Source: an uncultured Streptococcus sp. (GTDB lineage Bacteria > Bacillota > Bacilli > Lactobacillales > Streptococcaceae). Taken from it: a DNA stretch of 50,127 nt. The DNA lies in contig CAKQDX010000016.1 of NCBI GenBank assembly GCA_934229725.1, forward strand, positions 1 to 50,127. The letters run 5' to 3'. Under the pieces are notes generated by a model that was given only the letters and a program-made list of their open reading frames with translations, was not told the origin of the DNA and made no database searches. Position numbers and translations under genes: made by a program. Below, in pieces: positions 16,279 through 24,850 of this stretch (position 1 is the first letter of the stretch; every line of letters begins with the position of its first letter).

Positions 16279-16562
16279 GCTTTATAATTTTCGATGAGGA
16301 AGTAAATGCCAACCTGTCCCAGGATACTAATTGTAATAGCCCAGAAAAAGGCCCAGAAGGAAGCCACCTGTGCTACCAAGAAAAGGAAGGCAACTAGGAC
16401 TGTTGAAATACAGAAGCTTGAGATACGTCCGAAGAAAATCATATCTTGTAGCTTAATACTATTATTGTTTAAGCCTTGATAATCCTGATAACTAGTCATT
16501 TGTGAGCTATCACTCTCAAGATCTTCCATGTGATCAAATTGACGGTTTAAGTTGTCAGCCAT
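16266..16562 (-). CDS. DUF3270-like small membrane protein
   Basis: 98 residues with an acidic soluble N-terminus (about 1-40) and two adjacent membrane helices (about 46-66 and 68-90), ending in a basic tail (YKAKKR). It looks like the streptococcal DUF3270 proteins; the function is unknown. GGAGG lies upstream of the ATG (GAAAGGAGGCAGAC). It is a single gene, convergent with the YtxH operon. Confidence 0.7.
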   Translation of the reverse strand: MADNLNRQFDHMEDLESDSSQMTSYQDYQGLNNNSIKLQDMIFFGRISSFCISTVLVAFLFLVAQVASFWAFFWAITISILGQVGIYFLIENYKAKKR

Positions 16563-16798
16563 GTCTGCCTCCTTTCTATATCAGATACCTAAAACACTTT
16601 AAGTGTTGGCAAAATAACTCAGTCAGTATTTCACTATTTAGAATCTCATTAATAATACCATAAAAAAATTGGACTTGCAAAGTTTTTTTGTATTTTCTCT
16701 AAAATTGAGTATTTAAAAACTAAATATAAATATCTAAATACAGATAAGTAGACTAAAAATTCTAAAATAATCAGGTCATTTGTGCTATAATGTAAGTT
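16563..16798. promoter_or_regulatory. AT-rich divergent intergenic region
   Basis: 236 bp between the DUF3270-like gene (minus) and the U32 gene (plus), very AT-rich, with no gene. TGCTATAAT (16783-16791) is an extended -10 for the plus-strand gene, with seven bases before its ATG and no ribosome-binding sequence, so this message is probably leaderless. Confidence 0.6.
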
Positions 16799-17728
16799 AT
16801 GGAAAAAATAGTGATTACAGCGACAGCTGAGAGCTACGAGCAGGCACGTGAGCTCCTAGAACTTGGCGTAGATCGTATTTACATCGGCGAAAAAGCCTTC
16901 GGCCTTCGTTTGCCAAAGCCTTTTTCATTCGCAGAAATGCGAAAGATTGCAGAGCTGGTTCATGAGTCAGGTAAGGAATTAACTGTTGCAGTTAATGCCC
17001 TCATGCACCAAGGTATGATGGATGCTCTTCCAGACTACCTTGATTTTCTTGAAGAAATCAAGGCAGATTATATCACGGTTGGTGATGCAGGTGTTTTCTA
17101 CATCTGTAACCGTGACAAACGTCCCTTCAAGATGATTTATGATGCTTCAACCATGGTGACCTCTAGCCGTCAGATTAATTTCTGGGGCAAACAAGCCGGA
17201 GCATCTGAAGCTGTTTTGGCTCGTGAGATTCCGTCTGCGGAACTCTTCATCATGGCTGAAAATCTTCAGATTCCGGCTGAGGTTTTGGTCTATGGAGCAA
17301 GTATCATTCACCATTCCAAACGTCCGCTTCTTCAAAACTACTACAACTTTATCAAAACAGATGAAGCTGTTACTAAAGAACGTGACCTTTTCCTCTCTGA
17401 GCCTGGAGATCCAGATTCTCACTACTCAATTTATGAAGACTTGCATGGAACCCATATCTTTGCCAACAATGACCTGGATATGATGACCAAGCTTTCAGAA
17501 CTCATCGAACATGGCTTTGACCACTGGAAATTGGATGGCGTTTATTGCCCAGGTGAAAACTTTGTAAAAATCACTGAGTATTTTGTGAAGGCTCGTGACC
17601 TCATCGAGGCTGGCGAATTTTCACAAGACCAAGCCTTCCTTTTTGATGAGGCTATTCACAAATTACACCCAGCCAACCGTGGTTTGGATACAGGTTTCTA
17701 TGATTATGAGCCTGACCGTGTAAAATAA
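16799..17728 (+). CDS. U32 family protein (TrhP1/YrrN-like)
   Basis: 309 residues. The U32 fold is seen from ITATAESYEQARELLELGVDRIYIGEKAFGLR onwards. It lacks the cysteine cluster of its neighbour, as expected for the smaller partner of a two-protein U32 pair. In B. subtilis the pair YrrN/YrrO (TrhP1/TrhP2) takes part in 5-hydroxyuridine formation at position 34 of tRNAs; I infer the same role. An extended -10 ends seven bases before the ATG. A hairpin lies between it and the second U32 gene, so the two may be expressed unequally. Confidence 0.88.
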   Translation: MEKIVITATAESYEQARELLELGVDRIYIGEKAFGLRLPKPFSFAEMRKIAELVHESGKELTVAVNALMHQGMMDALPDYLDFLEEIKADYITVGDAGVFYICNRDKRPFKMIYDASTMVTSSRQINFWGKQAGASEAVLAREIPSAELFIMAENLQIPAEVLVYGASIIHHSKRPLLQNYYNFIKTDEAVTKERDLFLSEPGDPDSHYSIYEDLHGTHIFANNDLDMMTKLSELIEHGFDHWKLDGVYCPGENFVKITEYFVKARDLIEAGEFSQDQAFLFDEAIHKLHPANRGLDTGFYDYEPDRVK

Positions 17729-17737
17729 ACATACTTC

Positions 17738-17785
17738 CTCCTTCGTTTGGGAGTTTTCCATTTTCAGGGAACGAAGGAGCCTTTT
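17738..17785 (+). terminator. Intra-operon hairpin between the two U32 genes
   Basis: CTCCTTCGTT (17738-17747) pairs with AACGAAGGAG (17770-17779), followed by CCTTTT. The T run is short, so it may be a partial terminator or a stabilising hairpin. Confidence 0.55.
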
Positions 17786-17823
17786 AAAAACTAAAATCGA
17801 CAATCTTGCAAATTGGAGAAATT

Positions 17824-19110
17824 ATGACTACAACTAAAAAACGCCCAGAGGTTTTGGTACCTGCTGGGACTTTGGAAAAATTGAAAGTCGCTGTAAATTA
17901 CGGCGCAGATGCTGTTTTCGTTGGTGGACAAGCCTATGGTTTGCGTAGCCGTGCCGGAAACTTTACCATGGATGAACTTCGTGAAGGTATCGAATACGCT
18001 CACGCTCGTGGTGTTGATGTGCACGTTGCTTCAAACATGGTTACCCATGAAGGAAATGAAAAAGGTGCTGGTGAGTGGTTCCGTGAATTGCGTGATATGG
18101 GACTCGATGCCGTTATCGTATCTGACCCAGCCTTGATTGAAATTTGTTCAACCTACGCTCCAGGACTTAACATCCACTTATCAACGCAAGCATCTGCGAC
18201 AAACGTTGAAACCTTCCATTTTTGGAAACAGTATGGTTTGACCCGTGTTGTCTTAGCCCGTGAGGTTACCATGGAAGAATTAGCTGAAATCCGTAAACGC
18301 ACGGATCTTGAAATCGAAGCCTTCGTTCACGGTGCTATGTGTATCTCATACTCAGGTCGCTGTACCCTTTCTAACCATATGTCAGACCGTGATGCCAACC
18401 GTGGTGGTTGCTCTCAGTCATGTCGCTGGAAATACGACCTTTACGACATGCCATTCGGTCAAGAGCGTAAGAGTATTCACGGTGAAGTTCCTGAAGAATA
18501 CTCAATGTCAGCCGTTGACATGTGTATGATTGAAAATATCCCAGACCTTATCGATAATGGTGTTGATAGCCTTAAAATCGAAGGTCGTATGAAATCTGTC
18601 CACTATGTTTCGACGGTTGCCAACTGTTACAAGGCTGCCTGTGATGCCTACATGGAAAGTGCAGAAGCCTTTTACGCCATCAAAGACGATTTGATTGATG
18701 AGCTTTGGAAAGTTGCCCAACGTGAATTGGCAACTGGCTTCTACTACAAGACACCAACAGAAAACGAGCAGCTCTTTGGTGCCCGTCGTAAAATTCCACA
18801 ATACAAATTTGTTGGTGAAGTCGTTGACTTTGACCCAGCAACTATGACAGCTACAATTCGTCAACGTAACGTTATCCTCGAAGGTGACCATGTTGAATTC
18901 TACGGGCCAGGCTTCCGTCATTTCGAGTGTGACATAAAGGACCTTCACAATTCAAATGGTAATAAGATTGACCGTGCACCAAACCCCATGGAACTTCTTA
19001 CGATCACTGTGCCACAAGAAGTTAAAACTGGTGACATGATTCGTTCAACCAAAGAAGGTTTGATTAACCTCTACCAAAAAGACGGTTCAAGTAAAACTGT
19101 TCGTGCCTAA
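17824..19110 (+). CDS. U32 family peptidase-like tRNA hydroxylation protein (TrhP2/YrrO-like)
   Basis: 428 residues. Start set at ATG 17824 (MTTTKKRPEVLVPAGTLEKL), because TTGGAGAAATT directly precedes it; a TTG 18 bp upstream would place this ribosome site inside the protein. The U32 signature EAFVHGAMCISYSGRCTLSN is followed by a cysteine group GGCSQSCRWKYDL. With the nearby Cys this resembles the iron-sulfur-cluster-binding U32 members (TrhP/RlhA type). A C-terminal beta domain follows (QYKFVGEVVDFDP). It forms a pair with the preceding gene and overlaps the CHY zinc-finger gene by one base (TAATG). Confidence 0.92.
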   Translation: MTTTKKRPEVLVPAGTLEKLKVAVNYGADAVFVGGQAYGLRSRAGNFTMDELREGIEYAHARGVDVHVASNMVTHEGNEKGAGEWFRELRDMGLDAVIVSDPALIEICSTYAPGLNIHLSTQASATNVETFHFWKQYGLTRVVLAREVTMEELAEIRKRTDLEIEAFVHGAMCISYSGRCTLSNHMSDRDANRGGCSQSCRWKYDLYDMPFGQERKSIHGEVPEEYSMSAVDMCMIENIPDLIDNGVDSLKIEGRMKSVHYVSTVANCYKAACDAYMESAEAFYAIKDDLIDELWKVAQRELATGFYYKTPTENEQLFGARRKIPQYKFVGEVVDFDPATMTATIRQRNVILEGDHVEFYGPGFRHFECDIKDLHNSNGNKIDRAPNPMELLTITVPQEVKTGDMIRSTKEGLINLYQKDGSSKTVRA

Positions 19111-19427
19111 TGACGAAAAAAATAAACGGTCTTTTAGTAGATAATGAAAGCAGGTGCCAGCATTATCACACAGAGCTTGATATTGTTGCCCTAAAATGCT
19201 TTGAGTGTCAGAAGTATTATGCTTGTTATCAGTGTCATGATAGCTTGGAGGACCACAAGTTTCGAGCCTATCCTTGTCAGTTGAAGGAGGACAAGGTTCT
19301 TATTTGCGGTGTTTGTAGGCAGGAAATGACGATTGAGGAGTACCAAGAGGCAGTGGCCTGTCCCAATTGTCACAGTGCCTTTAATCCAGCTTGTTCAAAG
19401 CACTATGACATTTATTTTGCAAAATAA
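19110..19427 (+). CDS. CHY-type zinc finger protein
   Basis: 105 residues. Regularly spaced Cys and His (CQHYH, CFECQKYYACYQCHD, CGVCRQEM, CPNCHSAFNPACSKHY) match a CHY zinc finger that binds several zinc ions. The role is unknown. The ATG overlaps the stop of the U32 gene, so it is coupled to the tRNA-modification pair; whether it acts with them is not known. A strong terminator follows. Confidence 0.85.
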   Translation: MTKKINGLLVDNESRCQHYHTELDIVALKCFECQKYYACYQCHDSLEDHKFRAYPCQLKEDKVLICGVCRQEMTIEEYQEAVACPNCHSAFNPACSKHYDIYFAK

Positions 19428-19474
19428 AAAGATTGAAGATTCTGTTCCAACGAACAAAGTCTTCAATCTTTTTT
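19428..19474. terminator. Bidirectional terminator
   Basis: AAAGATTGAAGA (19428-19439) pairs with TCTTCAATCTTT (19460-19471), flanked by A and T runs; it ends the U32-CHY operon and reaches the bioY stop codon. Confidence 0.85.
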
Positions 19475-20012
19475 AGTTAAAGTAGCTATGATTTTTTAGT
19501 GCTTTTAAAACTGGCTTAGTCACCAAAGAGACGATGAGACCTTTTAAGAGGTCAGGAATGATAAAGGGTGTCAAACCGACAGCTACGGCTGTAGACCAAC
19601 CCATATTTCCCAGGAAGTGAAGAGTGAGAATACCACCAACAAAGACTGGGACATCTCCTAAAACAAAAGCCAAAAAGATTTTCCAAATGGGCGTATTAGC
19701 ATTAGTCAGTTTAGAAGTGATAAAGGCGAAAAGGGGATAGGCAAGTATATAACCAGCTATAGGACTAAAGAAGGTTTGAAAACCACCGCTACCTCCTGCG
19801 AAAACGGGTAGACCAATCGCACCGAGAATAAGATAGAGAAGAGCAGCAAGAGTAGCTTCCCTCGGTTTAAAAATAGCAGCCACCAGTCCTACAGCAAAGG
19901 TCTGTAAGGTGATGGGCACCGCTCCTATCGGAATGATGATTTGTGATAGGGCAGCAATGATAGCAGCACCAAAAGCTGGAATGATGATATAAAGTGTACG
20001 ATTTTTTGACAT
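19473..20012 (-). CDS. bioY: Biotin transporter BioY (S component)
   Basis: 179 residues, about six membrane helices. The BioY features are the N-terminal AIIAALSQIIIPIGAVPITLQTFAVGLVAA and the central GAIGLPVFAGGSGGFQTFFSPIAGYILAYPL. It is the substrate-binding S component of an energy-coupling-factor biotin importer that would use shared EcfAA'T encoded elsewhere. The promoter is consensus, and GTTAAC half-sites cover the transcription start and ribosome site, which implies control by the biotin repressor BirA. Single gene. Confidence 0.95.
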   Translation of the reverse strand: MSKNRTLYIIIPAFGAAIIAALSQIIIPIGAVPITLQTFAVGLVAAIFKPREATLAALLYLILGAIGLPVFAGGSGGFQTFFSPIAGYILAYPLFAFITSKLTNANTPIWKIFLAFVLGDVPVFVGGILTLHFLGNMGWSTAVAVGLTPFIIPDLLKGLIVSLVTKPVLKALKNHSYFN

Positions 20013-20016
20013 ATTT

Positions 20017-20076
20017 GGTTAACCTCCATTTATACAACGGTTAACTTATTATAGCAAGCGGTGTGTTTTTAGTCAA
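20017..20076 (-). promoter_or_regulatory. bioY promoter and probable BirA operator
   Basis: On the minus strand, TTGACT (20076-20071), 17 nt, TATAAT (20053-20048). Downstream, GTTAACC (20045-20039) and GGTTAAC (20023-20017 region) stand 15 nt apart, covering the transcript start and the GGAGG ribosome site. Paired GTTAAC-type half-sites before bioY fit BirA control as known in Firmicutes. Confidence 0.75.
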
Positions 20077-20091
20077 CTAAAAAGTAAAACA

Positions 20092-20115
20092 AGGTTAACT
20101 ATTCTGTTAACCTCG
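20092..20115 (-). terminator. Terminator of the 20107-20391 gene
   Basis: AGGTTAAC pairs with GTTAACCT around a 6-nt loop; on the minus strand it is followed by TTGTTTTACTTTTT. The arms contain the same GTTAAC word as the BirA half-sites. Confidence 0.65.
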
Positions 20116-20391
20116 TTGTGGAATGATTTTTAGACGCTTAATGTCTTTTAGTTCAATCATGCTGATAACCTTATCTTGTTCGATGAAGAGTGCTTGTCGT
20201 TCTCTGTCATAACGATTGATGTACCCTTTATAAGTCTTTTGGTTAGACGTCAGCATGACCATCTGTTTATTATCAATAGCATCGTAGATATCATTAATAA
20301 GTTGATTCTGCAGAAGGTGGATAGGTTTGCTGTGACCTGTTTCCACAAACTGATGAAGCTGATGCTTTACCGCTTCTAAAAAGTTTATCAT
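20107..20391 (-). CDS. Conserved hypothetical protein, possibly Sm-like
   Basis: 94 residues from the ATG at 20391, chosen because GAGGG lies 8 nt upstream of it; an ATG two codons earlier is too close to that site. The N-terminal half is helical (FLEAVKHQLHQFVETGHSKPIHLLQNQLINDIYDAI). The C-terminal half has alternating strands (MVMLTSNQKTYKGYINRYD, QALFIEQDKVISMIELKDIKRLKII) that suggest a small beta-barrel. I do not recognise a named family. It is located between bioY and a divergent ydbC-like gene. Confidence 0.7.
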   Translation of the reverse strand: MINFLEAVKHQLHQFVETGHSKPIHLLQNQLINDIYDAIDNKQMVMLTSNQKTYKGYINRYDRERQALFIEQDKVISMIELKDIKRLKIIPQRG

Positions 20392-20513
20392 GGTCATTTC
20401 CCTCGTTTCTTGTTAAAATAATTATAGCATGAAAGGTGACATTTTGTGGATAAGTTCTTCAAAATCGCATCATTTTCACAGAAAAAAACGAATAAACCTA
20501 GTGGAGGTACAAA

Positions 20514-20726
20514 ATGGCAGAATTTTCATTTGAAATTGAAGAAAAACTCTTGGTCTTGTCGGAGAACGACAAAGGTTGGACCAAGGAACTTAACCGTGTG
20601 AGCTTTAACGGAGCACCAGCCAAGTATGACATCCGTAGCTGGAGCCCAGACCACACTAAGATGGGTAAAGGTATAACCCTTAGCAACGAAGAATTCCAAG
20701 TTCTTGTGGATGCCTTCAAAAAATAA
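20514..20726 (+). CDS. YdbC family PC4-like protein
   Basis: 70 residues: MAEFSFEIEEKLLVLSENDKGWTKELNRVSFNG, then KYDIRSWSPDHTKMGKGITLSNEEFQVLV. This is the YdbC/PC4-like fold, a small single-stranded nucleic-acid-binding family related to the transcription coactivator PC4. A strong GGAGG lies 7 nt before the ATG. It is a single gene, convergent with mntH, ended by a shared terminator. Confidence 0.88.
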   Translation: MAEFSFEIEEKLLVLSENDKGWTKELNRVSFNGAPAKYDIRSWSPDHTKMGKGITLSNEEFQVLVDAFKK

Positions 20727-20727
20727 G

Positions 20728-20761
20728 AAATAAGGTCAGCAGTTGCGCTGGCCTTATTTTT
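20728..20761. terminator. Bidirectional terminator between ydbC-like gene and mntH
   Basis: AAATAAGGTCAGC (20728-20740) pairs with GCTGGCCTTATTT (20747-20759), followed by a T run. Confidence 0.85.
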
Positions 20762-20765
20762 GTGT

Positions 20766-22100
20766 TTAAAACGTATCAAAGATAAGTTTGAGATTAAGAA
20801 TGGTTAGGATAATAGCGATGGCATAGCCAAGCAAAGTATTCCACTTGGCATTGACGTGTTTTCCCATGAGTGATTTTTTAGAAGTATAGTAAATCAGAGG
20901 GAAAATAGAGAATGGCAAGGCAAGTGAAAGGAAAACCTGAGAGTAAACCAAAAGTTGATCCAAAATCTTTTCTTGATCACCGTAAAGAATGGCTACGATG
21001 ATGACAGGTAGGAGGGCGAAAAGACGTGTGAACAAACGTATCACCCACTGAGGCAACCTCATATGAAGGAAACCTTCCATGACAATCTGACCTGTCAAGG
21101 TTCCTGTGATAGTAGAGTTTTGACCACTAGCCAAGAGCGCCAAGGCAAAGAGTGTTGAAAGTGTCGAACTAGCTATCGCACCGGCAATCTTAGAGTCTTG
21201 AAGGGCATCGTACATTTGTGAAAATGCCGAAATATCAGAAGCATGACCATAGAAGAGAGCCGCCCCCAAAATCAAGAGGAGGGAGTTCACTACAAAGGCC
21301 AAACTCAACTGAATATTAGAATCCCAAGTCATGAAGCGAACAGCCTTGGTTACATCTTTTTCATCAGTGTGGTTTACCTTACGTGTCTGAGATAAGGATG
21401 AATGTAAGTAGAGGTTGTGAGGCATAACCGTTGCCCCGACAATCCCAAGTGCCAAGGTCAACTGGTTGGTATGTCCAGGAGCGTGTGGCTCGAAGAGCGT
21501 TGGCGTAGGGAGATATCCCTTGAGAATTCCTGTTATACTAGGCTCTGACAAGGCCACTAGATAAACAAAGATAATCAAGATTGTCAAAATCAAGGTAGAA
21601 ACAATTGCTTCGATTTTCTTGAAACCTAGCTTCATGATGAGTAGTAGCAGGAAGACGTCTAGGACAGTTACCAGAATGGCAATCATGATTGGGATACCAA
21701 AGAGAAGGTTTAAGGCGATGGCAGAACCAAGCACCTCAGCCAAGTCCGTCGCCATCAAGGCTAATTCCAAGATAACCCAAAGCGTGTATCGCAACCATTT
21801 TGGCGAGTGAAAGGCAGTAGCTTGCGCCAAGTCCATCTGGGTTACAATCCCTAATTTCCCAGACATTTGTTGCAACTGCATGGCAATCAAAGAGGAAATT
21901 AAGATAATGAAAAGCAAACTGTACTTGTAGGTTGCACCACCAACAACACTGGTAATCCAGTTTCCGGGATCCATGTATCCCACAGCCACTAGTGCCCCAG
22001 GCCCTAAGAAAGCCTTGAGATTTTGACCAAAACGGTTATTATTTGGTGTATCAATTGATTGGTTCACTTCAGAAAGTGAAACCTTTTTTAAAGATGTCAT
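20766..22100 (-). CDS. mntH: Nramp-family manganese transporter
   Basis: 444 residues from the ATG at 22100, which has AGAGG five bases upstream; the GTG two codons earlier has no ribosome site. About eleven membrane helices. It imports divalent metal, mainly Mn2+, with protons. The metal-binding motif DPGN is at residues 44-47 and the second motif MPHNLYLHSS follows in TM6. The usual DxxxG segments are intact. The minus-strand promoter is TTGCAC (22193-22188), 16 nt, TATAAT (22171-22166). I see no yybP-ykoY riboswitch in the 60-nt leader. Confidence 0.96.
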   Translation of the reverse strand: MTSLKKVSLSEVNQSIDTPNNNRFGQNLKAFLGPGALVAVGYMDPGNWITSVVGGATYKYSLLFIILISSLIAMQLQQMSGKLGIVTQMDLAQATAFHSPKWLRYTLWVILELALMATDLAEVLGSAIALNLLFGIPIMIAILVTVLDVFLLLLIMKLGFKKIEAIVSTLILTILIIFVYLVALSEPSITGILKGYLPTPTLFEPHAPGHTNQLTLALGIVGATVMPHNLYLHSSLSQTRKVNHTDEKDVTKAVRFMTWDSNIQLSLAFVVNSLLLILGAALFYGHASDISAFSQMYDALQDSKIAGAIASSTLSTLFALALLASGQNSTITGTLTGQIVMEGFLHMRLPQWVIRLFTRLFALLPVIIVAILYGDQEKILDQLLVYSQVFLSLALPFSIFPLIYYTSKKSLMGKHVNAKWNTLLGYAIAIILTILNLKLIFDTF

Positions 22101-22200
22101 AAACACCTCTTTCTAAGTCTTATCTGAATGGAAGTGTCACTATTACCACTCAGCCAGACAACCTAATTATAACACTATGAGAAAGATGTGCAAGATTTTG

Positions 22201-22509
22201 CAAGACGTTGGCATATTTGTCAAATCTGACTTTTTAGCATTGGCTTTTTATACTCAACTATAAAAGTAGAGTATTTAATGGATGAAGGAGAAAAATTAAC
22301 TAGATAATTTGCCATCGAACTCGATAGAGCGCCTTAAAAATCCTGGACTGACAGGAGATTACATCAGCCTCTGGATGTCTCTTTAGTACAAAGAAAACAA
22401 AGCATGGTTTATCCTGCTAAACAATACGCTATCTATGCAGTAGCAGCCCTTACATGTCAATCAGTTTGGGTATCAGTATCAAAAGCAAAATTTTGGACAT
22501 AAGAAAATA
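22201..22509. other. Gene-free AT-rich stretch with stop-ridden short frames
   Basis: About 300 bp between mntH and a broken gene. Short open stretches exist on the plus strand (for example around 22310-22385 and 22410-22500), but each is cut by stops. It may be the residue of a decayed gene; I cannot name it. Confidence 0.35.
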
Positions 22510-22537
22510 CTTCTCTCAAGTTGAGAGAAGCGTTTTT
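22510..22537. terminator. Terminator-like hairpin
   Basis: CTTCTCTCAA (22510-22519) pairs perfectly with TTGAGAGAAG (22521-22530), then CGTTTTT. It can serve either strand and closes the broken gene on the minus strand. Confidence 0.7.
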
Positions 22538-22542
22538 AAATA

Positions 22543-23088
22543 TTATCTGATGTGAGTCTTATATTGACTGAACATCTCGTCAATGTCATCTTCAACCAAG
22601 TGATAGATTTTCCAGTCAAATTCAGTTCTCGCAACATCATCAACCAAGACTGTATAGCAAAAATCCATATAATCTTTATAAAAATCAGAGATGAAGGGGA
22701 GGAGTGAGTCACTGATATCAGTTGAATAGAGTTTTTCATCAAGATGTTTAAAGAGATAGTCTGTACCTGTAATCGTTTCATTCTTGAGTTTTTGTGCATC
22801 CTCAAAGTTAAATCCATCACTTTGGGGATTCAGAAAATCATGTTTTGCTAATCAAGCTACGAAGATACTGAGATGAAAAGCAGCTCTTTTACTAATCTCT
22901 TGCATATCTGATTGGCTTAGTTTTTCTGAAGGGATATCGTTTTCTTCACAATAAAATACAAGTGCATGATCGAAGAAATATTCTATGCGGTCTATGGGAA
23001 AGTCTACTTGGCTTTCTTCTATTTTTGTATCAGCCTGTTCACCCACACTTGATTTTTTCTTAAATAGGGACTGTAATTTTTTGAACAC
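22543..23088 (-). pseudogene. Conserved hypothetical gene broken by one in-frame TGA
   Basis: The frame from ATG 23088 (MFKKLQSLFKKKSSVGEQ) runs 78 residues to ...AAFHLSIFVA, meets TGA at 22854-22852, and continues in the same frame for 102 more codons (LAKHDFLNPQSDGFNFEDA ... MFSQYKTHIR) to TAA at 22545-22543. The downstream part is clearly coding: acidic-aromatic, with no other stop. A full product would have 181 residues. TGG to TGA is the simplest explanation, since Trp would fit VA-W-LAKHD. The family is unknown; its small acidic character recalls immunity proteins. A different frame over 22536-22820 is a shadow. A product of 78 residues may still be made. Confidence 0.75.
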
Positions 23089-23141
23089 GTTTATACCTCA
23101 TATAAAAATATCCCATTATTTGACTAATGAGATATCACTTT

Positions 23142-24632
23142 TTATTTCATCGTTGGGAACAACAAGACATCACGGATGGTTGTTGTGTCAGTGAGAAGCA
23201 TGCAGAGACGGTCGATACCGATTCCGAGTCCACCTGTTGGTGGCATACCGTATTCGAGAGCTTCAACGTAGTCGTAGTCGATGCCTGTTGCTTCGTCGTC
23301 ACCGAGTTCTTTAGCAGCAGCTTGTGCTTCGAAACGTGACAATTGATCGATTGGGTCGTTCAATTCGGTGAAGGCATTTCCGTACTCTTTAGTCATGATG
23401 AAGAGTTCGAAACGGTCAGTGAAGCGTGGGTCTTCTGGGTTTTTCTTAGCCAATGGAGACACAGCAACTGGGTGACCGTAAACGAATGTTGGTTGAATCA
23501 AGGTTTCTTCAACGAATTCTTCGAAGAAGGCGTTGATGATATGACCAACTTCAGTGTAGTGTTTTTCAACAGGAACATTCTTTTCAGCGGCGATAGCTTT
23601 GGCTTCGTCCAAAGTCATTTCTTGCCAGAAGTCAACACCAGTGATTTCCTTGATAGCGTCGACCATGTGGATGCGTTTGAATGGTTCGTTGATCTTGATT
23701 TCAGTTCCTTGGTAGTTGATAGGTCCGTCACCTTTAACGGCTTTAGCAGCGTGTTGGATGATACCTTCAGTCAAGTTCATGATATCGTGGAAGTCAGCGT
23801 AAGCTTGGTAAACTTCGATAGATGTAAACTCAGGGTTGTGAGTAGCATCCATACCTTCGTTACGGAAGATACGTCCGATTTCGTAAACACGTTCCATACC
23901 ACCAACGATGAGGCGTTTGAGGTGGAGCTCAGTTGCGATACGAAGCACCATGTCAATATCTTGAGCGTTGTGGTGAGTGATAAATGGTTTAGCAGCAGCA
24001 CCACCAGCTTCATTATGAAGAACAGGTGTTTCGACTTCAAGGAAACCTTGAGCATCAAGGTAGCGACGGATTTCAGAAATGATTTTTGAGCGTGTCACAA
24101 AGCGGTCAAAGCTGTCACGGTTAGAAATCAAATCAAGGTAACGTTTACGGTAGATTGTTTCAACATCTGAAAGTCCGTGGAATTTTTCAGGCAATGGACG
24201 AAGGGCTTTAGACAAGTGTGTGATGTGGGTAGCTTTAATAGAAAGTTCTCCCATATCTGTACGCATGACTTCACCTTCGATACCGAGGAAGTCACCAAGG
24301 TCTGCTTTTTTGAAGATTTGGTAGTTTTCGTCACCGACCGCATCTTTACGCACGTAGATTTGGATTTGACCATCACGGTCTTGAATGTGGGCAAAGCCAA
24401 CTTTACCTTTACCACGTTTTGTCATCAAACGACCTGCGATAGTAGCAGTATCGTTGATTTCGTGCAATTCTTCTTTTGTTTTATCAGCGTATTTATCTTT
24501 TAATTGACCAGATGTAGCTGTGCGTTCGAATCGTTTACCAAAAGGATCGATTCCTTGTTCAGCCAAGGCCGCCATTTTCTCACGACGGACAATTTGTTGA
24601 TCGTTTAATTCTTCCATGTGTTGATTTGACAT
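23142..24632 (-). CDS. lysS: Lysyl-tRNA synthetase (class II)
   Basis: 496 residues from ATG 24632 (MSNQHMEELNDQQIVRREKM), preceded by GGAGG at a good distance; an upstream in-frame codon would add ten unrelated residues. It charges tRNA-Lys. An N-terminal OB-fold anticodon-binding domain (AGRLMTKRGKGKVGFAHIQDRDGQIQIY) is followed by the class II core with motif 2 (YEIGRIFRNEGMDATHNPEFT) and motif 3 (GLGIGIDRLCMLL). Length and motifs are standard. The gene ends near the broken gene upstream at 23088, with about 50 bp between them. Confidence 0.98.
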   Translation of the reverse strand: MSNQHMEELNDQQIVRREKMAALAEQGIDPFGKRFERTATSGQLKDKYADKTKEELHEINDTATIAGRLMTKRGKGKVGFAHIQDRDGQIQIYVRKDAVGDENYQIFKKADLGDFLGIEGEVMRTDMGELSIKATHITHLSKALRPLPEKFHGLSDVETIYRKRYLDLISNRDSFDRFVTRSKIISEIRRYLDAQGFLEVETPVLHNEAGGAAAKPFITHHNAQDIDMVLRIATELHLKRLIVGGMERVYEIGRIFRNEGMDATHNPEFTSIEVYQAYADFHDIMNLTEGIIQHAAKAVKGDGPINYQGTEIKINEPFKRIHMVDAIKEITGVDFWQEMTLDEAKAIAAEKNVPVEKHYTEVGHIINAFFEEFVEETLIQPTFVYGHPVAVSPLAKKNPEDPRFTDRFELFIMTKEYGNAFTELNDPIDQLSRFEAQAAAKELGDDEATGIDYDYVEALEYGMPPTGGLGIGIDRLCMLLTDTTTIRDVLLFPTMK

Positions 24633-24782
24633 GTTAGTCCTCCATAAAATAGTCGTTACCATTGTATCATAAATAGCCCTCTAAAGATAGGAGAAATGGT
24701 TGAATGTCAGAGGGAAAATTCTCTATTTTTAGAAAAAATAGAGAGATAGCATTAATCTTTGATTAGAAAGTTACAGAATTTA

Positions 24783-24812
24783 TTGACAAATATAATAAGC
24801 CAGGTGTACAAT
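24783..24812 (+). promoter_or_regulatory. Promoter of the LysM protein gene
   Basis: TTGACA (24783-24788), 18 nt, TACAAT (24807-24812). GGAGG follows at 24839-24843, before the ATG at 24851. Confidence 0.7.
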
Positions 24813-24850
24813 ATCATGGTAAGTTTCGTATTTAATAAGGAGGATATACG

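Noticed and set aside
22085..22165. Manganese (yybP-ykoY) riboswitch before mntH
   Set aside because: The leader is only about 60 nt and lacks the conserved loops of that riboswitch.
22536..22820. 94-residue minus-strand frame
   Set aside because: The neighbouring frame, in line with the gene at 22855-23088, gives the natural-looking protein; this frame is a shadow in the second half of the broken gene.
23343..24089. 248-residue plus-strand open frame inside lysS
   Set aside because: It is antisense to a clear lysyl-tRNA synthetase and rich in Phe, Ser and Val, as expected for a shadow frame.
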